From a virus: DNA of 64,000 nt. Of this stretch, positions 9,049-17,139 are shown one piece after another. The number at the start of each line of letters is the position of its first letter. Position 1 is the first letter of the stretch. The stretch is from positions 1 to 64,000 of the IMG/VR virus record IMGVR_UViG_3300010430_000023; one strand, written 5' to 3'. The translations under genes and the position numbers were made by a program. The notes under the pieces are model-generated. The model was not told the origin of the DNA. It worked only from the letters and a program-made list of their open reading frames with translations, and searched no databases.

Positions 9049-11178
9049 ATGAAAGCGCTTAAACTCTTTCTGTTTTCCCTGTTCGCATCGGCGGCGATGA
9101 TCGCCGGGCAGTCTCATGCGCAGGTTCTTTCGACGCAAACAATCACTTTTGACAGCGTCGCCGACGTGGAGGCGCTGACCAACTTCGATGCGTTTTCCGA
9201 AAGCAACACGATTTTCATTAACGACTCTGAACTGGGCGGCGCGTTCAAATACCGCGCCGATATTTCCGCGCTGAAAACGGCAGACACTGCGGCCTGCGTT
9301 TACATCGCCGACCCTGCGGGCGGCGATGACGGGTTCGTTCGCGAAGCTTACGAAATCCTGAATGAAATCGACATCGACTGGTGCGGCGCCGCCGGCGACG
9401 GCGACGACATCACGCCGACAGACGACGCCGCAATCATTGAGGACTGGCTGCTAGCGTCGAAAGAATTACAGGCATGTGCATTCGCCACCGAAAAAACTTA
9501 TCTGGTCGGCGTCGGCTCTGCGCTGGATATCGTCTTCGACGGCGACCTCTGCATTGAACTAACCGCCGGTGCGACTTTCAAAGGCATCACTGATACGGGC
9601 GCTGAAATCTTGCGTCTGGACGGCGCGACCCGCGACCATAAGCTAAGCATTCGCGGCAATGGCGGCGCCGGTTTCGACATGACCGAGTTCGAATGGGATG
9701 GCATTGGCACCAATCAAGGGTCCGGCCTTAGCGTGCAGCGCTGGGGTGAAGTTCTTATCGATAATCTGCGATTTGATGCGGGCACTGATTACACGGACGG
9801 TTTCGGCGACACCTGCCTTGGTCTTTCCGACAACTACAAAACTCGCGTCACCAACAGCGTTTTCCTTGGCTGTGACGATGAGGGCATTTATGCGACTGGC
9901 GGTGGCGGCGCTTCCGGTACTGATGACGGCGGAAGTACCGTCATTTCTGGAAACATCTTTCAGTACAATTCCGGCGCCATCAGCGTGCGCCGTCAGGGCA
10001 AGGAATACACCATTGCCGACAACGTGGCGCTCGACGGGCATACCTGCATTAAAGGCGTAGAAGCGGCTTCTGCCGGTGTGCAGATTAAACCGCCGCCAGA
10101 AATGCAGGTCGTCGATAACAAATGTTATAGAATGCTGACGCGCGCTATTGAGCTTCGCGCCATTACCGCCGCAACCTTGGTCGCAGGAAACCAGATTCAT
10201 GACGTGAACGGCGAAGCGGGAGTATGGCCCTGCATCAACCTGTTGGGAACAACGCGAGTTCATGTTTCCGACAATGTTTGCGAACAACGCACTTATGCAC
10301 AGGGAACAACGCGTGGCGTTACAATAGCTAACTGGACGTTCGACTCGGGCGGCGCAAACGAGGAAACTTTCAACGCGCTGCGCAACGTCATCACCGACAA
10401 TGACTTCGTGAACGTCGATGTTGGCATCTATGACGACACCGCGTCGCAAACCGCAGTTAAGGCGTTGTTTAACAGCTTCTATACGGTCAACACGGATTAT
10501 TCCGGCGAAATCGCCAACAGCTATATCGATTTTGACGGCGACGAATTGCGGGTCGGCGGCGACACCATCACTGTATTCCGCCGCAACGTGCCGGAGCAAT
10601 ACGCGCAGATTGAGTCCAGCACCAGCGGCAACTTTATTCGCGGTCTGTCGCCGGACGCGAACGGCAAGGGACTGCGTTTTGACGCCCGCACCACGTCGGG
10701 CAGCGACCCTTCGGGCGGTTCTATCTTTGTCGATTTCAGCATCAACGGCACGGAACACCTGAAAGTAAATCAGGACGGCACTGTTGTTGTCAGAAACGTG
10801 CCTCTATCAGACGCGCTGCCGGCGGCCGGTGACTATCGCATCACCTATAATGGCGGCAGGCTGACGTCCGACCCTGCCGGCGACACTTATATTTCGGTTC
10901 CTTCCGCGACTTTCACGTCTGCTGGCTTGGCCGGCATGGATGGATGGGCGGACGGCGTGTGGACGCTCGAAGCCTTGCGGGGTTCGTCCACCGATTTCTG
11001 CACTGAACAGGTTTCAGTTTTAAGTGGCACCTATATTTTCGGGTTCAACAGTTATGCGTCACAAGGCGCGTTTTCTTGTGACTGGCAAGCCAACTCTGAC
11101 GATCTCGAATTTTCCACCACAAGGTCAGGCACGAACCTTTGGCAGATTAAGGCGACGCTTACGAACCCACGGGAGTAG
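9049..11178 (+). CDS. Right-handed beta-helix tailspike-like protein with an N-terminal signal peptide
   Basis: 709 residues. Repeated short N-x-[IVF] and Gly/Asp turn motifs from about residue 180 to 480 (VTNSVFLGC, ISGNIFQYN, VVDNKCYR, VTDNDF types) are characteristic of parallel beta-helix (pectate-lyase-like) tailspikes that bind or cleave surface polysaccharide. Unusually for a virion protein, the N terminus looks like a Sec signal peptide: two Lys, a run of about 15 hydrophobic residues, then a cleavage site after SHA at residue 24. The gene sits at the end of the tail block, just before the endolysin. An alternative is a moron that makes an exported surface beta-helix protein. Confidence 0.65.
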   Translation: MKALKLFLFSLFASAAMIAGQSHAQVLSTQTITFDSVADVEALTNFDAFSESNTIFINDSELGGAFKYRADISALKTADTAACVYIADPAGGDDGFVREAYEILNEIDIDWCGAAGDGDDITPTDDAAIIEDWLLASKELQACAFATEKTYLVGVGSALDIVFDGDLCIELTAGATFKGITDTGAEILRLDGATRDHKLSIRGNGGAGFDMTEFEWDGIGTNQGSGLSVQRWGEVLIDNLRFDAGTDYTDGFGDTCLGLSDNYKTRVTNSVFLGCDDEGIYATGGGGASGTDDGGSTVISGNIFQYNSGAISVRRQGKEYTIADNVALDGHTCIKGVEAASAGVQIKPPPEMQVVDNKCYRMLTRAIELRAITAATLVAGNQIHDVNGEAGVWPCINLLGTTRVHVSDNVCEQRTYAQGTTRGVTIANWTFDSGGANEETFNALRNVITDNDFVNVDVGIYDDTASQTAVKALFNSFYTVNTDYSGEIANSYIDFDGDELRVGGDTITVFRRNVPEQYAQIESSTSGNFIRGLSPDANGKGLRFDARTTSGSDPSGGSIFVDFSINGTEHLKVNQDGTVVVRNVPLSDALPAAGDYRITYNGGRLTSDPAGDTYISVPSATFTSAGLAGMDGWADGVWTLEALRGSSTDFCTEQVSVLSGTYIFGFNSYASQGAFSCDWQANSDDLEFSTTRSGTNLWQIKATLTNPRE

Positions 11179-11181
11179 GCG

Positions 11182-11715
11182 ATGCGCACATCAGAAAACG
11201 GCATTGAACTAATCAAGACCTATGAAGGGTTGGAGCTCACCGCCTACCAAGACATTGCCGGGATTTGGACAATCGGATACGGCCACACAGGCCCCGATGT
11301 TCGCCCCGGCATGATGATAAGCGAGCGCGACGCCGAAGACCTGCTGCGGCAGGATCTTGTGGCCCGCGAAGACACCGTCGAAAACGCGGTCGCGGTCCCG
11401 ATGAACCAAAACGAATTTGACGCGCTGGTGTCGTTTGAGTTCAACACCGGCGGGTTGCGAACATCCACCGCGTTGAAACGGTTGAACCGCGGCGACCGCG
11501 CCGGCGCCGCCGATGCGCTGACGTGGTGGAACAAGGCCACTGTCGCTGGCGTTTTGCGCGAGGTTTTGGGCCTGACCAGGCGACGTGCCGCAGAGCGAGC
11601 TTTGTTCTTAACGCCGGTTAACGACGACCATGCTAAACCGCACCATGAGTCAAATGTAAGACCTGCGCCCGAACAGCCGCTTTTTTCGCGTGTCATGTGC
11701 CAAATCAAACGCTAG
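11182..11715 (+). CDS. Endolysin, GH24 (T4-type) lysozyme
   Basis: Muramidase that hydrolyses peptidoglycan for lysis. The family triad is visible: Glu15 (TYEGLE), Asp24 (YQDIAG) and Thr30 (WTIGYGHT), followed by the usual helical C-terminal lobe with FEFNTG and RR-AE motifs. 177 residues is slightly longer than the usual 145-165, with a tail of about 30 residues. The ATG follows GGAG six bases upstream. No signal-anchor is apparent, so it would need a holin. It heads the lysis cassette. Confidence 0.9.
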   Translation: MRTSENGIELIKTYEGLELTAYQDIAGIWTIGYGHTGPDVRPGMMISERDAEDLLRQDLVAREDTVENAVAVPMNQNEFDALVSFEFNTGGLRTSTALKRLNRGDRAGAADALTWWNKATVAGVLREVLGLTRRRAAERALFLTPVNDDHAKPHHESNVRPAPEQPLFSRVMCQIKR

Positions 11716-11759
11716 GGGGCGCTCATGCTTTCGAGCGCAATAAAAACGGCGGGGCCGAA

Positions 11760-12146
11760 ATGTTAACAAAAATCTCCCTGTTGGCATCTGCAGCAGCGGC
11801 AAGCGCCGCCGGCGCGGCGGCGCATGTTGACCATGACGCAACTTTAATCCTGCTTGTGGCGTCCGGCCTCGCTGGGGTTATCGGCATGCTTTATGACAGG
11901 CAAACAACCGGCACCGGCGCCGCGCGGGATTTTCTTATTACTGTGGTGTTGGCGTTTGTGCTGGGGGTGGCGTTTGGCGGGCCAATTGGCGACACGGCCC
12001 TTGCTCAACTGGAAGCGAAAGGCATGGACGGAAATTACAGAACAGCAGTCGGCGCCCACATTGGCGGCGGCTTGCTTATCGGTATTTTCATGCGCGTGGC
12101 CATTCAGTTTGGCGGGCATTTTTTCGGCAGAAAACGCCGGAGGTAA
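11760..12146 (+). CDS. Small membrane protein, holin candidate
   Basis: The ATG at 11760 gives 128 residues; a longer GTG-start version from 11697 is possible but overlaps the endolysin. Hydrophobic segments lie near residues 5-20, 27-43, 58-78 and 95-118, ending in a basic tail (GRKRRR). The mix of several membrane spans and a charged tail next to an endolysin fits a holin, but no family signature was recognised. Confidence 0.55.
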   Translation: MLTKISLLASAAAASAAGAAAHVDHDATLILLVASGLAGVIGMLYDRQTTGTGAARDFLITVVLAFVLGVAFGGPIGDTALAQLEAKGMDGNYRTAVGAHIGGGLLIGIFMRVAIQFGGHFFGRKRRR

Positions 12147-12148
12147 AT

Positions 12149-12457
12149 ATGGAAATTCTGGGCGCAATTATCGCACTGGCTTATGTTTTCGCAGCATGGA
12201 AGCACATGCGGGTGCGGCACAACGAACGGTGCTTTGCGATAAAGTTGCTGCACTTGGTGCGCATGCTGGTTTTTCTCGCCATGGTCATTCTGGTGGTTGA
12301 GACAGAACCCGCGCTGGCCAGCGCCGTATTCATCCTTGCGGTGCTGAATGTCATCGTTTGGCATGTCGATGACGGACTGGCCATACGGGGCGGCCGGGCG
12401 AGCGAGAACCCGACGACGCAGGCGTTCAAGCCATTGCACATGCGGACCAATCCCTAG
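12149..12457 (+). CDS. Small membrane protein, holin candidate
   Basis: 102 residues with about three membrane spans (residues 1-18, 34-52, 54-72) and a polar C-terminal tail of about 25 residues. It starts two bases after the previous stop, so the two membrane proteins are probably co-translated. Two adjacent membrane proteins in a lysis cassette often act as holin and antiholin; which is which cannot be told from sequence. Confidence 0.5.
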   Translation: MEILGAIIALAYVFAAWKHMRVRHNERCFAIKLLHLVRMLVFLAMVILVVETEPALASAVFILAVLNVIVWHVDDGLAIRGGRASENPTTQAFKPLHMRTNP

Positions 12458-12530
12458 CCGCTAAATCAAGACGCCTTGAACCGACGCAGACTCCTTGCCT
12501 CATTCGCTACCTTGCAAGGAGAAAGCAAAA

Positions 12531-12749
12531 ATGGATGAAGTTATCGACATTCTGGTCGGCACGCTTAAGGGGCTCGGGAAAACCAAAGCCAAGGAACTCG
12601 GCACGAAGCTGCGCGGCAAACTGAATGACGCCGTGGCTGGCACCGACCCGACTTTCGACGACGATCTTGTGGAAGTGGTCGACGCCTTCGTTGAAGGCTT
12701 CGGCGACGATACCGCTACCGACACACCCGCCAGCGACGACCCGGCATAA
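12531..12749 (+). CDS. Small acidic phage protein, unknown
   Basis: 72 residues. The ATG at 12531 is preceded by a strong AAGGAG site eight bases upstream, which excludes the longer reading from 12495. The N-terminal half is an amphipathic, Lys-rich helix; the C-terminal half is acidic (DDDL, DDTATD). It lies between the holin candidates and the spanins. Function unknown. Confidence 0.6.
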   Translation: MDEVIDILVGTLKGLGKTKAKELGTKLRGKLNDAVAGTDPTFDDDLVEVVDAFVEGFGDDTATDTPASDDPA

Positions 12750-12761
12750 GGCGCGCCGTCC

Positions 12762-12962
12762 GTGACGTGGATGTCCCTGCTGGGCGCGATTTTAAGTCTC
12801 GCCCAGCTTTTCATGAAAGCGCGCGCTGAAAACAACGCCGCGCGCTTTACCTTGGCGACGGACCGAATCAAACAGCTGGGAAAGGCGACCGCCGATGAAA
12901 TCGCCCGCGCTCAAAAGGCTGACGATATTGCTGACAGCGACCCTGACGCTGGCCGCCTGTAG
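12762..12962 (+). CDS. Inner-membrane spanin (Rz-like)
   Basis: 66 residues from a GTG start. A single N-terminal membrane segment (residues 4-18) is followed by a charged coiled-coil-like periplasmic helix. The start of the downstream lipoprotein gene lies inside this gene in another frame, the hallmark of Rz/Rz1 pairs, which fuse inner and outer membranes at the last step of lysis. It is shorter than lambda Rz (153 residues), but short versions are known. Confidence 0.65.
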   Translation: MTWMSLLGAILSLAQLFMKARAENNAARFTLATDRIKQLGKATADEIARAQKADDIADSDPDAGRL

Positions 12963-13197
12963 TCACTTTGAATGGTTTCCGAAAGCATCGCCGCCGGCGG
13001 TGGAGCTCGCCCCGTCCACATTCTGCACGCTTTATGAGCCGGTGAATGCGCCAGGCGATCGCGGCGGCGCGGAATGGGCAAAATTCTGGGACGATTTGCA
13101 AAAGAATTACCCGGACCAATACGAAACAATCCGCCGAAACAATAACCGCTGGCTATTCGCCTGCGTGGATGTTGACCCGCCGACGAACCCGGTTTAG
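12895..13197 (+). CDS. Outer-membrane spanin lipoprotein (Rz1-like)
   Basis: 100 residues with a lipoprotein signal: Lys/Arg, a hydrophobic run, then LAAC with the lipidated Cys near residue 22. A Pro-rich stretch follows (FPKASPPAVELAP), as in Rz1. The start codon is embedded in the preceding gene, out of frame, with 68 bases shared. It is longer than lambda Rz1, with an extra soluble C-terminal part containing Trp and Asn motifs. Predicted to be secreted and anchored in the outer membrane. Confidence 0.7.
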   Translation: MKSPALKRLTILLTATLTLAACSHFEWFPKASPPAVELAPSTFCTLYEPVNAPGDRGGAEWAKFWDDLQKNYPDQYETIRRNNNRWLFACVDVDPPTNPV

Positions 13198-13241
13198 CGT
13201 CTGCGCAAAGCTTCGGCAGACACACTTATACTGTAAGCGAA

Positions 13242-13370
13242 ATGGCCCCTGTCTGGGACCGGATTCATGACCCGGTTGCTAAGGCGGGGGCCTACTATTT
13301 TCAAGTATACTTGGCGCGCTCTACATTCCCCCGCGAGAATGGGGCGAGCTATGACGAAAAAGCAGCTTGA
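13242..13370 (+). CDS. Possible small ORF, 42 residues
   Basis: Opens at an ATG 15 bases after a TATACT hexamer and runs to a TGA that overlaps the next small gene by 20 bases. The product is soluble and unremarkable. No clear ribosome site, so this is tentative. Confidence 0.3.
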   Translation: MAPVWDRIHDPVAKAGAYYFQVYLARSTFPRENGASYDEKAA

Positions 13371-13440
13371 ATTTAACTATGCCTGCATGAAGCTGGCGGC
13401 GGCAATTATCATTGCGGCGCTGATTATCCGCTTCGCGTAG
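13351..13440 (+). CDS. 29-residue membrane peptide
   Basis: The ATG follows GGGGCGAG. The peptide has a short polar start (MTKKQLEFNY) and one membrane span made of Ala, Ile and Leu. Its TAG stop overlaps the GTG of the next gene (TAGTG), so the two are coupled. Possibly an accessory lysis or membrane peptide. Confidence 0.45.
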   Translation: MTKKQLEFNYACMKLAAAIIIAALIIRFA

Positions 13441-13784
13441 TGGGCGCTTTCGGTCCATATCTGCGCCGCGCCACCGACGGATACACGCATTGGTGCCCGG
13501 CCTGCGTTGAGCCGCATTGGATAGGCGACCGCTGGAAATTCAACGGCGATCGAGACAAGCCGACATTCGCGCCCAGCGTCAAAATCACCGGTAAACAGAT
13601 TGTGGTGGAAAACGGCAAATGGACCGGTGAGTGGAAACTTGGTCCAGATGGCAAAGCACTACCCTATTGCTGCCATTATTTTCTGCAGGACGGTCAACTG
13701 CGATTTTGCAGCGACTGCACCCATTCCTATGCCGGCAAGGTTGTCGGCCTGCCGCCGTGGCCGCCCGGTTTCTTTTCGGATTAA
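13440..13784 (+). CDS. DUF6527-family phage protein
   Basis: 114 residues from a GTG overlapping the preceding stop. The pattern matches the DUF6527 family as I know it: a CPAC motif with a nearby HW, then W.FNGD..KPTFAPSV, a paired-His segment (CCHYFLQDGQLRF) and a final DCTHSYAGKVVGLPPW. The Cys and His residues suggest a bound metal. Biochemical role unknown. Confidence 0.7.
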   Translation: MGAFGPYLRRATDGYTHWCPACVEPHWIGDRWKFNGDRDKPTFAPSVKITGKQIVVENGKWTGEWKLGPDGKALPYCCHYFLQDGQLRFCSDCTHSYAGKVVGLPPWPPGFFSD

Positions 13785-13885
13785 GTGCAGCGGGTCGGCG
13801 ATGATAAGCAACGCCCGCCGACCGCTACGCTACAATGTCACGCCGGACAATCGACCGCTAAGCGCGTTCGGCGCTTTTCGCAAAC

Positions 13886-13914
13886 TTGACATTGCGCACC
13901 CGGTCTGCCATGCC
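13886..13914 (+). promoter_or_regulatory. Possible promoter upstream of tRNA-Met
   Basis: A perfect TTGACA box at 13886 stands 17 bases before CATGCC, about 13 bases from the tRNA 5' end. The -10 box is weak. Confidence 0.3.
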
Positions 13915-13926
13915 CGGCGCCGTTGA

Positions 13927-14004
13927 TGCGTGGATGGCGCAGTCCGGTAGCGCGCTTGGCTCATAACCAAGAGGTCGGGGGTTCAAATCCCCCTCCCGCA
14001 CCCA
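13927..14004 (+). tRNA. tRNA-Met(CAT)
   Basis: Complete cloverleaf: anticodon stem CTTGG/CCAAG around loop CTCATAA, T arm GGGGG-TTCAAAT-CCCCC, and an encoded CCA. Acceptor pair 1:72 is T-A, so it is not initiator-like; there is one T.C mismatch at pair 5:68. It could also be tRNA-Ile2 if C34 is lysidinylated. This is the only tRNA on the plus strand. Confidence 0.9.
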
Positions 14005-14171
14005 CTCTTTACCCACACCCCGAACAGGTTTTGCTAAGGCTTCTGGACCTTGCGGCATAGCCCTTGGTTCGGGTCGCGGCGGGCCTGTCGGCCGCCGGGG
14101 ACGCTCAACCGCAGCACTTTAGCCATGTGCGCGCCTAGCGCCCGCCGCGCATTTATGCAGGGGCAACCGCC

Positions 14172-14696
14172 GTGAACTTGGCTGAGATTTACCGCGTTTA
14201 CATGGGCAGCGACGGCGCCCAGACCAAGGCGCTTTATGACCGGCTGGAAGCGCTGGGCCCAGCCGGCGCGGTTGCGGTCAATCTGTTCCGGGCCCAGAAA
14301 TCAAGCGAGCGCGCCAAGCAATATCGGGGCCGCGCGCCCGGGCGCGGATCCTTCAAAGGCATGGCCTATGGCCGCAAAAACTGGGCCATGGAAAACCTGT
14401 GCAAGATCCTGCAACAGCATGGGGAAGCGCTGGGGATTGTCTGGGGATGGAAAAAAGACCCCAAGAGAAACTACCACGCCGACGTGCTGTATGTGGATAT
14501 TAGCGCCGGCCAGATGAGTTTCCACAGCGAGGGCCGCGGCGACGGGCAAGACTATCCCGGGGAATGGGATGGCCAAACGAACCGCTGCGCCGAGCGTATA
14601 TGCAAATGGTGCGCGGACCTGCTGGCGGCGTCGGGCCCTGAATTACCGCTTGAAGAAAAAACCCCAGCACCGGGCAGGGCTGGGGTTTCTCATTGA
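14172..14696 (+). CDS. Conserved phage hypothetical protein
   Basis: 174 residues from a GTG-type start after a long gap. A basic region (residues 45-70) is followed by a core with WAMENL, GIVWGWKKDP, and VLYVDISAGQMSFHSEGRGDG..YPGEWDG. I recall this core from many phages of Gram-negative hosts, without a known function. The last codons encode a strong hairpin that also serves as a terminator for the opposing genes. Confidence 0.6.
   Translation: MNLAEIYRVYMGSDGAQTKALYDRLEALGPAGAVAVNLFRAQKSSERAKQYRGRAPGRGSFKGMAYGRKNWAMENLCKILQQHGEALGIVWGWKKDPKRNYHADVLYVDISAGQMSFHSEGRGDGQDYPGEWDGQTNRCAERICKWCADLLAASGPELPLEEKTPAPGRAGVSH
14659..14690. terminator. Two-way rho-independent terminator between convergent genes
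   Basis: A perfect 10-bp stem (AAACCCCAGC / GCTGGGGTTT) with a ten-base loop lies inside the 3' end of the plus-strand gene. On the minus strand the stem is followed by six U residues, giving a strong terminator for the leftward genes at 14.9-15.5 kb. On the plus strand the U tract is UUU only. Confidence 0.7.
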
Positions 14697-14871
14697 AAGG
14701 CCGTATGGCAGTTCGGAAACGACCAATCCCCGAACGCCCCGCCACTAAATGGCGATTTGCCGAACCGTGCAATCGCTAACTTTCCCGCACAAAATATTCC
14801 CCAAATTATTCCCGTTCAATTCCGCATGGGGATAAGCCTTTGATTTTTCCCCTCATTTTCGGTCAAAAAAA

Positions 14872-15042
14872 TTAACAAGCCCAGCGCGCGTTCAGATCAC
14901 TGGGCCCATAGCCCTTGCCTTCGTTTTGCAGTTTTTGCGCAACGGCGATCTTGGCCTCGCGCTGGGTGCGCGCTTCCACCGTGGCGAGGCGTTCGCCATC
15001 GGCACCGCCCGCCAGCCGTTTGAATATGTCAATTCTGCGCAT
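14872..15042 (-). CDS. Small charged protein, unknown
   Basis: 56 residues: begins MRRIDIFKRLAGG, continues with an Arg/Glu/Gln-rich helix and ends in WAC. An AAGGAGG site sits 6 bases before the ATG, the strongest kind of support for so short a gene. Third gene of a three-gene leftward set (15511 to 14872) that ends at the terminator near 14.66 kb. Confidence 0.6.
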   Translation of the reverse strand: MRRIDIFKRLAGGADGERLATVEARTQREAKIAVAQKLQNEGKGYGPSDLNARWAC

Positions 15043-15052
15043 GCCCGCCTCC

Positions 15053-15250
15053 TTACGAAACCTGAACGCCGCCGCATTTGTCGCATTCCAACCAATGAAA
15101 CCGCAGCACTTCGCCCGGCTCCGGTGTATAATGCGGCAAAGGTTCGCCCGTGGCGATTTCGCCTTCCCCGCGCATTGTCCCGCCGCATTCGCAGGGGACT
15201 GCGCAGGGGCCGCGATGCGAGGTCGGTGCAGTTTTGGTTTCCGTGGTCAT
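15053..15250 (-). CDS. Small zinc-ribbon-like protein
   Basis: 65 residues with CECGG and CDKCGG knuckles about 32 residues apart, suggesting one zinc ribbon. A perfect AAGGAGG site precedes the ATG. Middle gene of the leftward set driven by the repeat cassette at 15.5 kb. Confidence 0.6.
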   Translation of the reverse strand: MTTETKTAPTSHRGPCAVPCECGGTMRGEGEIATGEPLPHYTPEPGEVLRFHWLECDKCGGVQVS

Positions 15251-15280
15251 TGTGGCCTCCTTGCCAAGTTTCGCGCGGCC

Positions 15281-15511
15281 CTATGCCCCGCGCCGGGTTT
15301 TGTTCAGCGTCGCCGTGCGCTGGCGGCGATAGTAAAGGGTCCATTTTTTGGCGCGGTCAGTCGCCATGGCGCGGGTCGGCAGATCTTTGCACATGGCCAG
15401 CGTCTCTGTCGGCTGGCCCTCTATCACCGCATAAACGCGGTAGGTGTAGGTGCCGTCTTTTTCTTTTTTCGTGCTGCGGCCAATAGCGCTGATTTTGGCG
15501 ATGTCTGTCAT
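15281..15511 (-). CDS. Small protein expressed from repeat cassette 1
   Basis: 76 residues, basic, with an N-terminal beta-type domain (TYTYRVYAVIEG) and a C-terminal Arg/Lys helix. The start codon ends the conserved leader of the promoter cassette, which fixes the start. No family recognised; position under a shared promoter suggests an early host-takeover or regulatory protein. Confidence 0.6.
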   Translation of the reverse strand: MTDIAKISAIGRSTKKEKDGTYTYRVYAVIEGQPTETLAMCKDLPTRAMATDRAKKWTLYYRRQRTATLNKTRRGA

Positions 15512-15587
15512 TGGTCTGTCTCCAATTTCGGTTCGGCCCTGCGCCGTTCCATGTCCCTAATGTGGGACATTTAGCCGGAAAGGTCAA
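15512..15587 (-). promoter_or_regulatory. Promoter-operator-leader cassette, copy 1
   Basis: Read leftward: -35 TTGACC (15587-15582), a 17-base spacer, -10 CACATT inside the palindrome ATGTCCC-N6-GGGACAT (15551-15570), then a constant leader of about 40 bases with the GGAGA ribosome site ending at the ATG. Four other copies share this layout almost base for base. The palindrome overlapping the -10 box suggests a repressor operator. Confidence 0.8.
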
Positions 15588-15591
15588 GTCC

Positions 15592-15631
15592 GAATTTCAC
15601 GAAAACAGACCTTTTTTCGTGAAAAATTCGA
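15592..15631. repeat. Imperfect inverted repeat upstream of the tmRNA
   Basis: GAATTTCACGAAAA and TTTTCGTGAAAAATTC face each other across eight bases, between the outward cassette promoter and the tmRNA. Could be an operator or a terminator insulating the tmRNA. Confidence 0.45.
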
Positions 15632-15639
15632 TGCTACCC

Positions 15640-15974
15640 TTCCGCCGCGCTCGCTGACGCTTTGGCGTAGCTGGACTGGACGCGGGTTCAATTCCCGCCG
15701 GCTCCACCAAGAGCGCATCTGGGGTGGCGGCGCCGCTTGTCGGTCCTGCCCCGCGGGTGGATGGGTTGAAAATGCCCTGCGCCAAACCCGCCTTGGGATG
15801 CGTTCTTGATGGGGCCGATTTGGGTTCGACAGACGGTGAAACGAAAGCTGAGAACGCCGGTTGGCCGCGTATAAGCCGACTTTAAGAACTGCCAACGATA
15901 ACGGCAATTTTGTGGAACAGCGCCTCGCGGCGTAATTTCACGGGGTTTGGTCGCCTGGCAACAGAAGACCGGGA
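15640..15974 (+). ncRNA. ssrA: Circularly permuted two-piece tmRNA
   Basis: Frees stalled ribosomes and tags nascent chains. The acceptor piece comes first: a tRNA-like T arm (CGCGGGTTCAATTCCCG) and CGGCTCC-A-CCA ending at 15709. The coding piece starts at 15811 with GGGGCCGATTTGGGTTCGAC, the usual tmRNA 5' end; its first seven bases pair with the acceptor 3' strand (one G-U). The reading frame at 15891-15935 gives the tag ANDNGNFVEQRLAA and a TAA. The 101-base spacer has a stem (GCGCATC/GATGCG) that could bring the ends together for processing. This order is the permuted type of alphaproteobacteria. The 5' end near 15640 is approximate. Confidence 0.9.
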
Positions 15975-16003
15975 CGGGGCGGCGCTTCGGCGCGCCCCGT
16001 TTT
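15975..16003 (+). terminator. Rho-independent terminator after tmRNA
   Basis: A ten-pair GC stem (one bulged G) with a TTCG tetraloop is followed by TTTT. It ends the tmRNA transcript. Confidence 0.85.
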
Positions 16004-16043
16004 CAGTTCCCGCACGGGAGCAATTAGACGCGTTCAGGCGTTT

Positions 16044-16334
16044 TTAAGAGCTTTTGCGCCCGTTCGGGAGCATGCGAAATGTCTGCACATCGCCGATCAG
16101 GTCCGCCGGCACGCTAAAGCGCCGCGGGACTTCGCTGACATCGAACCGCCTGATTTCCACCCAGAAGCCATCAGACCGGCGCGCCCGCACGCTAAACGCT
16201 GAAAAGCTTTTGGTGGTGACCCAGTCGGCGCCAATGACATGGACCTCGTCAGAAATCGGAATCGGGTTCTGCATCTTGGCCGGCGCGATCGCTACAGCCG
16301 CCGCGCCCAAGAGGAATTGCCGTCTGGTGGTCAT
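16044..16334 (-). CDS. Exported protein with Tat-type signal, unknown
   Basis: 96 residues. The N terminus TTRRQFLLGAAAVAIAPA has the twin-arginine pattern and a hydrophobic core, so the folded protein would be exported by the Tat system. The mature part is about 75 residues with two Trp and an FRMLPNG motif. The ATG at 16334 was chosen for the signal; the open frame extends further upstream. Last gene of a leftward envelope trio; probably a lysogenic-conversion or exclusion gene. Confidence 0.5.
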   Translation of the reverse strand: MTTRRQFLLGAAAVAIAPAKMQNPIPISDEVHVIGADWVTTKSFSAFSVRARRSDGFWVEIRRFDVSEVPRRFSVPADLIGDVQTFRMLPNGRKSS

Positions 16335-16347
16335 GGTTGCCTCGCGT

Positions 16348-17139
16348 TCAGTCTTTTTCCCAGCCCTGTGCAATCTCTCGCTGCAGCGCCGCCAACACCT
16401 TCGGCCCGACGCCCTGCGGCGTCCAGAGTGTTGCGCCGACCCCCTCAAAATCAATGTGGTCGTCGGTCGGTCGCCGGGCGGCGCCGACCACCGACTTTTC
16501 CCAAGGCTCGCGCTGGTAATATTCATTATTGTAAAAGGTAAGCCCAGACTCCCCGGAGTCGATGTGCATAAGGCGGTTTGCCGATTCTTCCTGTCGGTGG
16601 GGCGTGAACATTTTAACTTGATAGACAACGCTGGGCCGTGGGCGCGGCAGCCGTTCCGGCGCCGGGCCGTTCCAGCTGTCCCTAAAATAGAAATCGTTGC
16701 GCAAGTCCCGCTGGACCACGCTAAATTTGATTTTCCCCTCCATGTCTGCCGGCTCGCCATCGTGCAGGGTTATGGCGCGCGTCTTTCCAAGGTTCAGCGT
16801 GGTGGAAAACTTTTTGCCGCGGCGCTCGAGAAAGATGGCGACAAAATCCCCGTGCCGCTGAAACGAATAGGCGAAGCCTTCCACGTCGGCGCGATGGTCG
16901 GCGACAAAGTCGGCGTATAACCCATCCTGCTTTAGCAGTTCCATGTATCCCTGCGCGTTGGCGTCCTTTTCAAACCCGGCCAGCAGGGCTTCGTATTCTT
17001 CGTCCGTATATTCGGCGGCGTCCATGTCTTCCTCCTGCTGCGCCTGTGCGGCCTGTGGCATGTCTTCGGCCGCCGGCGCGCGGCTGCAGGCCGAAAGGAT
17101 GAAAGCGAAAGGGGCGAAAAAAAGGTGCGGTGAAATCAT
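16348..17139 (-). CDS. Lipoprotein, unknown function
   Basis: 263 residues with a lipoprotein signal (hydrophobic residues 5-16, then LSAC with the lipidated Cys near 18). A Glu/Asp/Gln-rich linker follows to about residue 55. The mature domain has many aromatic residues and a beta-type pattern. It overlaps the upstream gene by four bases (ATGA). A phage-encoded lipoprotein beside other envelope genes suggests cell-surface modification or superinfection exclusion in lysogens; this is inference. Confidence 0.6.
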   Translation of the reverse strand: MISPHLFFAPFAFILSACSRAPAAEDMPQAAQAQQEEDMDAAEYTDEEYEALLAGFEKDANAQGYMELLKQDGLYADFVADHRADVEGFAYSFQRHGDFVAIFLERRGKKFSTTLNLGKTRAITLHDGEPADMEGKIKFSVVQRDLRNDFYFRDSWNGPAPERLPRPRPSVVYQVKMFTPHRQEESANRLMHIDSGESGLTFYNNEYYQREPWEKSVVGAARRPTDDHIDFEGVGATLWTPQGVGPKVLAALQREIAQGWEKD